This document shows positions 62,497-64,000 of a stretch of DNA of 64,000 bases, one piece after another (positions within the stretch are counted from its first letter, which is position 1; every line of letters begins with the position of its first letter). The DNA is taken from positions 2,418,001 through 2,482,000 of the forward strand of contig NZ_AP022569.1 in the NCBI RefSeq assembly GCF_010727945.1. Direction: 5' to 3'. The notes beneath the pieces are model-generated. The model was not told the DNA's origin. It saw only the letters and a list, made by a program, of their open reading frames with translations, and made no database searches. A program made the translations under genes and the position numbers. The stretch is from Mycobacterium cookii (GTDB taxonomy: Bacteria > Actinomycetota > Actinomycetes > Mycobacteriales > Mycobacteriaceae).

Positions 62497-63132
62497 CTAC
62501 TCGCTTCGCTCGGACCTTAGGCTGCGAAGTTCGCTGGCCAGATTGCTCCGAGCTGCGACCTCCCAGCGCAGCTCACCAAGCGGTGTGCGAAAGAGCGTGG
62601 GTGCGGCGAGCAGAGCTTCTAAGATGGCCGCACGGCCCCGACGGAATTCGACATCGGTGACATGCGCGTACTCGGAGCGGACTGCTTTCGTATACGCACG
62701 GTATCGCTCGGGAGTCGCCCCGAGGATCGCCAGGTCGCTATCACAGAGCGTTTCTCCGTTGCGGTCGCCGTCGCCTGGGTTGTGGCCCGCGGTCAGCCGA
62801 ATCAAGCGCACGACCTCGCAGACCGACGTCGATTCCAGCCCTAGCGCGCTTAGCTCACTCTCGGCACGCCTCGCGCTCTCCTCTTCATCGTCGTGCCGAC
62901 CGTTGTAGACAGCGTCGTGATACCACGCAGCCAACCGAACGAGGTCTGCGTCCGCGGCATTCTCGGCAAGCTCGTCGACGTTGGCGAGCACATCGCGCAA
63001 ATGGTGGACGTTGTGGTACTTCCGGTGCGGCTGACTCCAGTCGCTTATGAGGGATTGGCCCACATCTGTGACGTCCGTTGCGGGGGTGAGCCGTGCAAAC
63101 AGCGCGCGCCACGCATCGATCAAGTCCGCCAT
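62497..63132 (-). CDS. HD-domain metal-dependent phosphohydrolase
   Basis: 211 residues. Metal ligands in order: HRKYHNVHHLRDVL (H...HH), WYHDAVY (the HD pair), and a distal Asp in LCDSDLAILG. This is the COG4339 type of predicted phosphohydrolase, widespread in actinobacteria and of unknown substrate. It belongs to the host-like GC composition, not to the low-GC pair beside it. ATG 63132; the downstream exported gene begins on the same strand further on. Confidence 0.85.
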   Translation of the reverse strand: MADLIDAWRALFARLTPATDVTDVGQSLISDWSQPHRKYHNVHHLRDVLANVDELAENAADADLVRLAAWYHDAVYNGRHDDEEESARRAESELSALGLESTSVCEVVRLIRLTAGHNPGDGDRNGETLCDSDLAILGATPERYRAYTKAVRSEYAHVTDVEFRRGRAAILEALLAAPTLFRTPLGELRWEVAARSNLASELRSLRSERSE

Positions 63133-63150
63133 AGTCTTTCGGATTTCGAC

Positions 63151-63186
63151 TCAGTCGATGTGGGTCGGCGGTTCGGCCAAACCGGG
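63151..63186 (+). repeat. 36-bp direct repeat, right copy (pairs with 60708-60743)
   Basis: Differs from the left copy at three positions. It encodes, on the minus strand, the last residues PGLAEPPTHID of the exported protein. Confidence 0.7.
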
Positions 63187-63438
63187 ATCGCCGGGGTGCT
63201 GGTCGGGACCCAGCACGTCGCAGTGTTTCTCCGGCGCCAGGAAAGAACTCGCGCCGCTGTAGATCAGGTGCGGAACTGCCACGCAGCGTTGCCATGTGCC
63301 GTCGGGTTGGACAGGCCCATCGCACTTACTGAGGACGGGTCCCCCGTATTGGCAGCCGGCGCTGGCCGGCGGCGCCGAGGCGAGCAACTCCGCGGCGATC
63401 AGCATGGCGACGAACCCTCCGACGATGCAGCGCGACAT
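63151..63438 (-). CDS. Small exported protein of the mycobacterial CDGPV type
   Basis: 95 residues. Signal peptide (MSRCIVGGFVAMLIAAELLASAPPASA), then a mature part with CQYGG, SKCDGPVQPDGTWQRC and HCDVLGPDQHPGDPG. The CDGPVxPDGTWxRC motif with paired Cys recurs in many small secreted mycobacterial proteins of unknown function. Stop 18 bases from the HD start, so both may share a transcript in the order exported protein, then HD. Confidence 0.82.
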   Translation of the reverse strand: MSRCIVGGFVAMLIAAELLASAPPASAGCQYGGPVLSKCDGPVQPDGTWQRCVAVPHLIYSGASSFLAPEKHCDVLGPDQHPGDPGLAEPPTHID

Positions 63439-63463
63439 GGTTTGACGCTACTGCCTTTGAGGC

Positions 63464-64000
63464 CTAGAACGGAGGCGGTTCGTCGTCGGACCCAGCGCGC
63501 GCATAGGTGTGGGCACGTAGTCGGACCAATCTGTCGTTGCGATTGAGGTTGCGCTCGGCGGTTATCCGCTGCGATCGCTGCTGCGCTCGCGTGCGTCGAC
63601 GGGTCGGCATCATCGCGGTCCGATCGCCACAGCGGTCATCGGCGGTCGGCGAAGGCGAGCGTGATTCCCCGGTGGGCACCGTCAGCGCGGGGAACAGGAT
63701 GGCGCTGCCGGGACTGGTGACATAGGTCAGCCCCGACGGCAGCGTCCATATCACTGTGCCGTCGGCCAGCTGCCTGTCGCGCCAGCCCCAGAAAGTCTTG
63801 AGCAGATGGTGTTTTCGACACAAGCACTTGAGATTCGACGGATGAGTGGCGCCGCCGTCAGCGTGAGGAACGGTGTGGTCGATGTCGCAGTGCATCGCGG
63901 GCTGGTCACAACCAGGAGCTCGGCACGTCAGGTCGCGACTCCGCACAAAGTCGGCCAACGCGGTTGAGGGCGTGTACCGCGGCTCAGCCGCCACTGGAAC
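63464..64000 (-). CDS. HNH endonuclease of the DUF222/13E12 family, 5' end outside window
   Basis: 178 C-terminal residues visible; the N-terminal DUF222 part lies beyond the right edge. HNH domain: [42 protein letters not shown], given here by its key residues Cys, Cys, His (DIDH), Asn (SNLK), Cys and His-His. The tail is Arg-rich and low complexity. Members are numerous in mycobacteria as the REP13E12-associated family and often mark repetitive or recombining sites. Role uncertain. Confidence 0.88.
   Translation of the reverse strand, partial: VPVAAEPRYTPSTALADFVRSRDLTCRAPGCDQPAMHCDIDHTVPHADGGATHPSNLKCLCRKHHLLKTFWGWRDRQLADGTVIWTLPSGLTYVTSPGSAILFPALTVPTGESRSPSPTADDRCGDRTAMMPTRRRTRAQQRSQRITAERNLNRNDRLVRLRAHTYARAGSDDEPPPF

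Noticed and set aside
62497..63132. Defence-system effector or part of the toxin/immunity island
   Set aside because: It is a common actinobacterial COG4339 HD protein with host-like composition, convergent to the island rather than part of its operon.

Overview
The window is a GC-rich mycobacterial chromosome segment, most likely from a nontuberculous Mycobacterium. Gene order follows, in reverse, the M. tuberculosis block Rv0975c to Rv0937c: fadE13-accD2-accA2-fadE12-echA7, a DUF1707 protein, a vWA/MoxR pair, purN-purH, perM and its partner, sucCD, an M23 peptidase, uvrD1, chorismate mutase, pgi, an SDR, Fpg, the FAH/metallo-beta-lactamase fusion (Rv0939 type), ligD and ku. Homologue assignments rest on remembered family sequences and on this synteny; no search was run. 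No tRNA, rRNA, insertion sequence, prophage or CRISPR array was seen.

Layout. Bases 1-6.8 kb: an acyl-CoA dehydrogenase / biotin-dependent carboxylase / crotonase operon. 6.8-12.3 kb: a ClC channel, a DUF1707 protein and a MoxR-vWA pair. 12.3-17.7 kb: a lipoprotein, the purine genes and two divisome-linked membrane proteins; purN and purH are joined by a triple 53-bp MIRU-type repeat. 18-21 kb: an LLM oxidoreductase and a thiolase-like protein, each preceded by a KstR-type 14-mer. 21-29.5 kb: sucCD, M23 peptidase, uvrD1 (apparent ATC start), chorismate mutase behind a Trp/Phe/Tyr-rich leader peptide with hairpins, and pgi. 29.5-35.7 kb: a TetR/MpaB-type oxygenase pair with a large palindromic operator, an SDR, Fpg, a small membrane protein and a diiron/flavoprotein pair. 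35.8-39.4 kb: a CheB, STAS-HATPase, CheR-PAS signalling operon. 39.4-45.6 kb: LLM enzyme, crotonase, methyltransferase, FAH-MBL fusion, VOC protein, rnhA.

45.6-51.7 kb is accessory: a four-gene catabolic operon (zinc alcohol dehydrogenase, SnoaL-like, SDR, LLM enzyme) divergent from an IclR regulator with an ATTCTC/GAGAAT operator array, then a DapB-like dehydrogenase with a TetR regulator. 51.7-59.9 kb holds ligD and ku, the two-component mycobacterial NHEJ system, pushed apart by a five-kilobase polyol-catabolic operon.

59.9-64 kb is a mosaic: a Met-rich membrane protein, small exported proteins, a second partial ku sequence, a short lower-GC pair that looks like an orphan polymorphic-toxin C-terminus with its immunity gene, an HD phosphohydrolase, and an HNH/DUF222 gene cut by the window edge. 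The ku fragment differs from the intact ku mostly at synonymous sites, which suggests import from a diverged functional ku rather than local decay.

The items most worth following are the chorismate mutase attenuator, the MIRU mini-cistron chain, the ATC start of uvrD1, the xenologous ku fragment with toxin/immunity cargo, the orphan CheB/CheR module and the 45.6-51.7 kb catabolic cluster.
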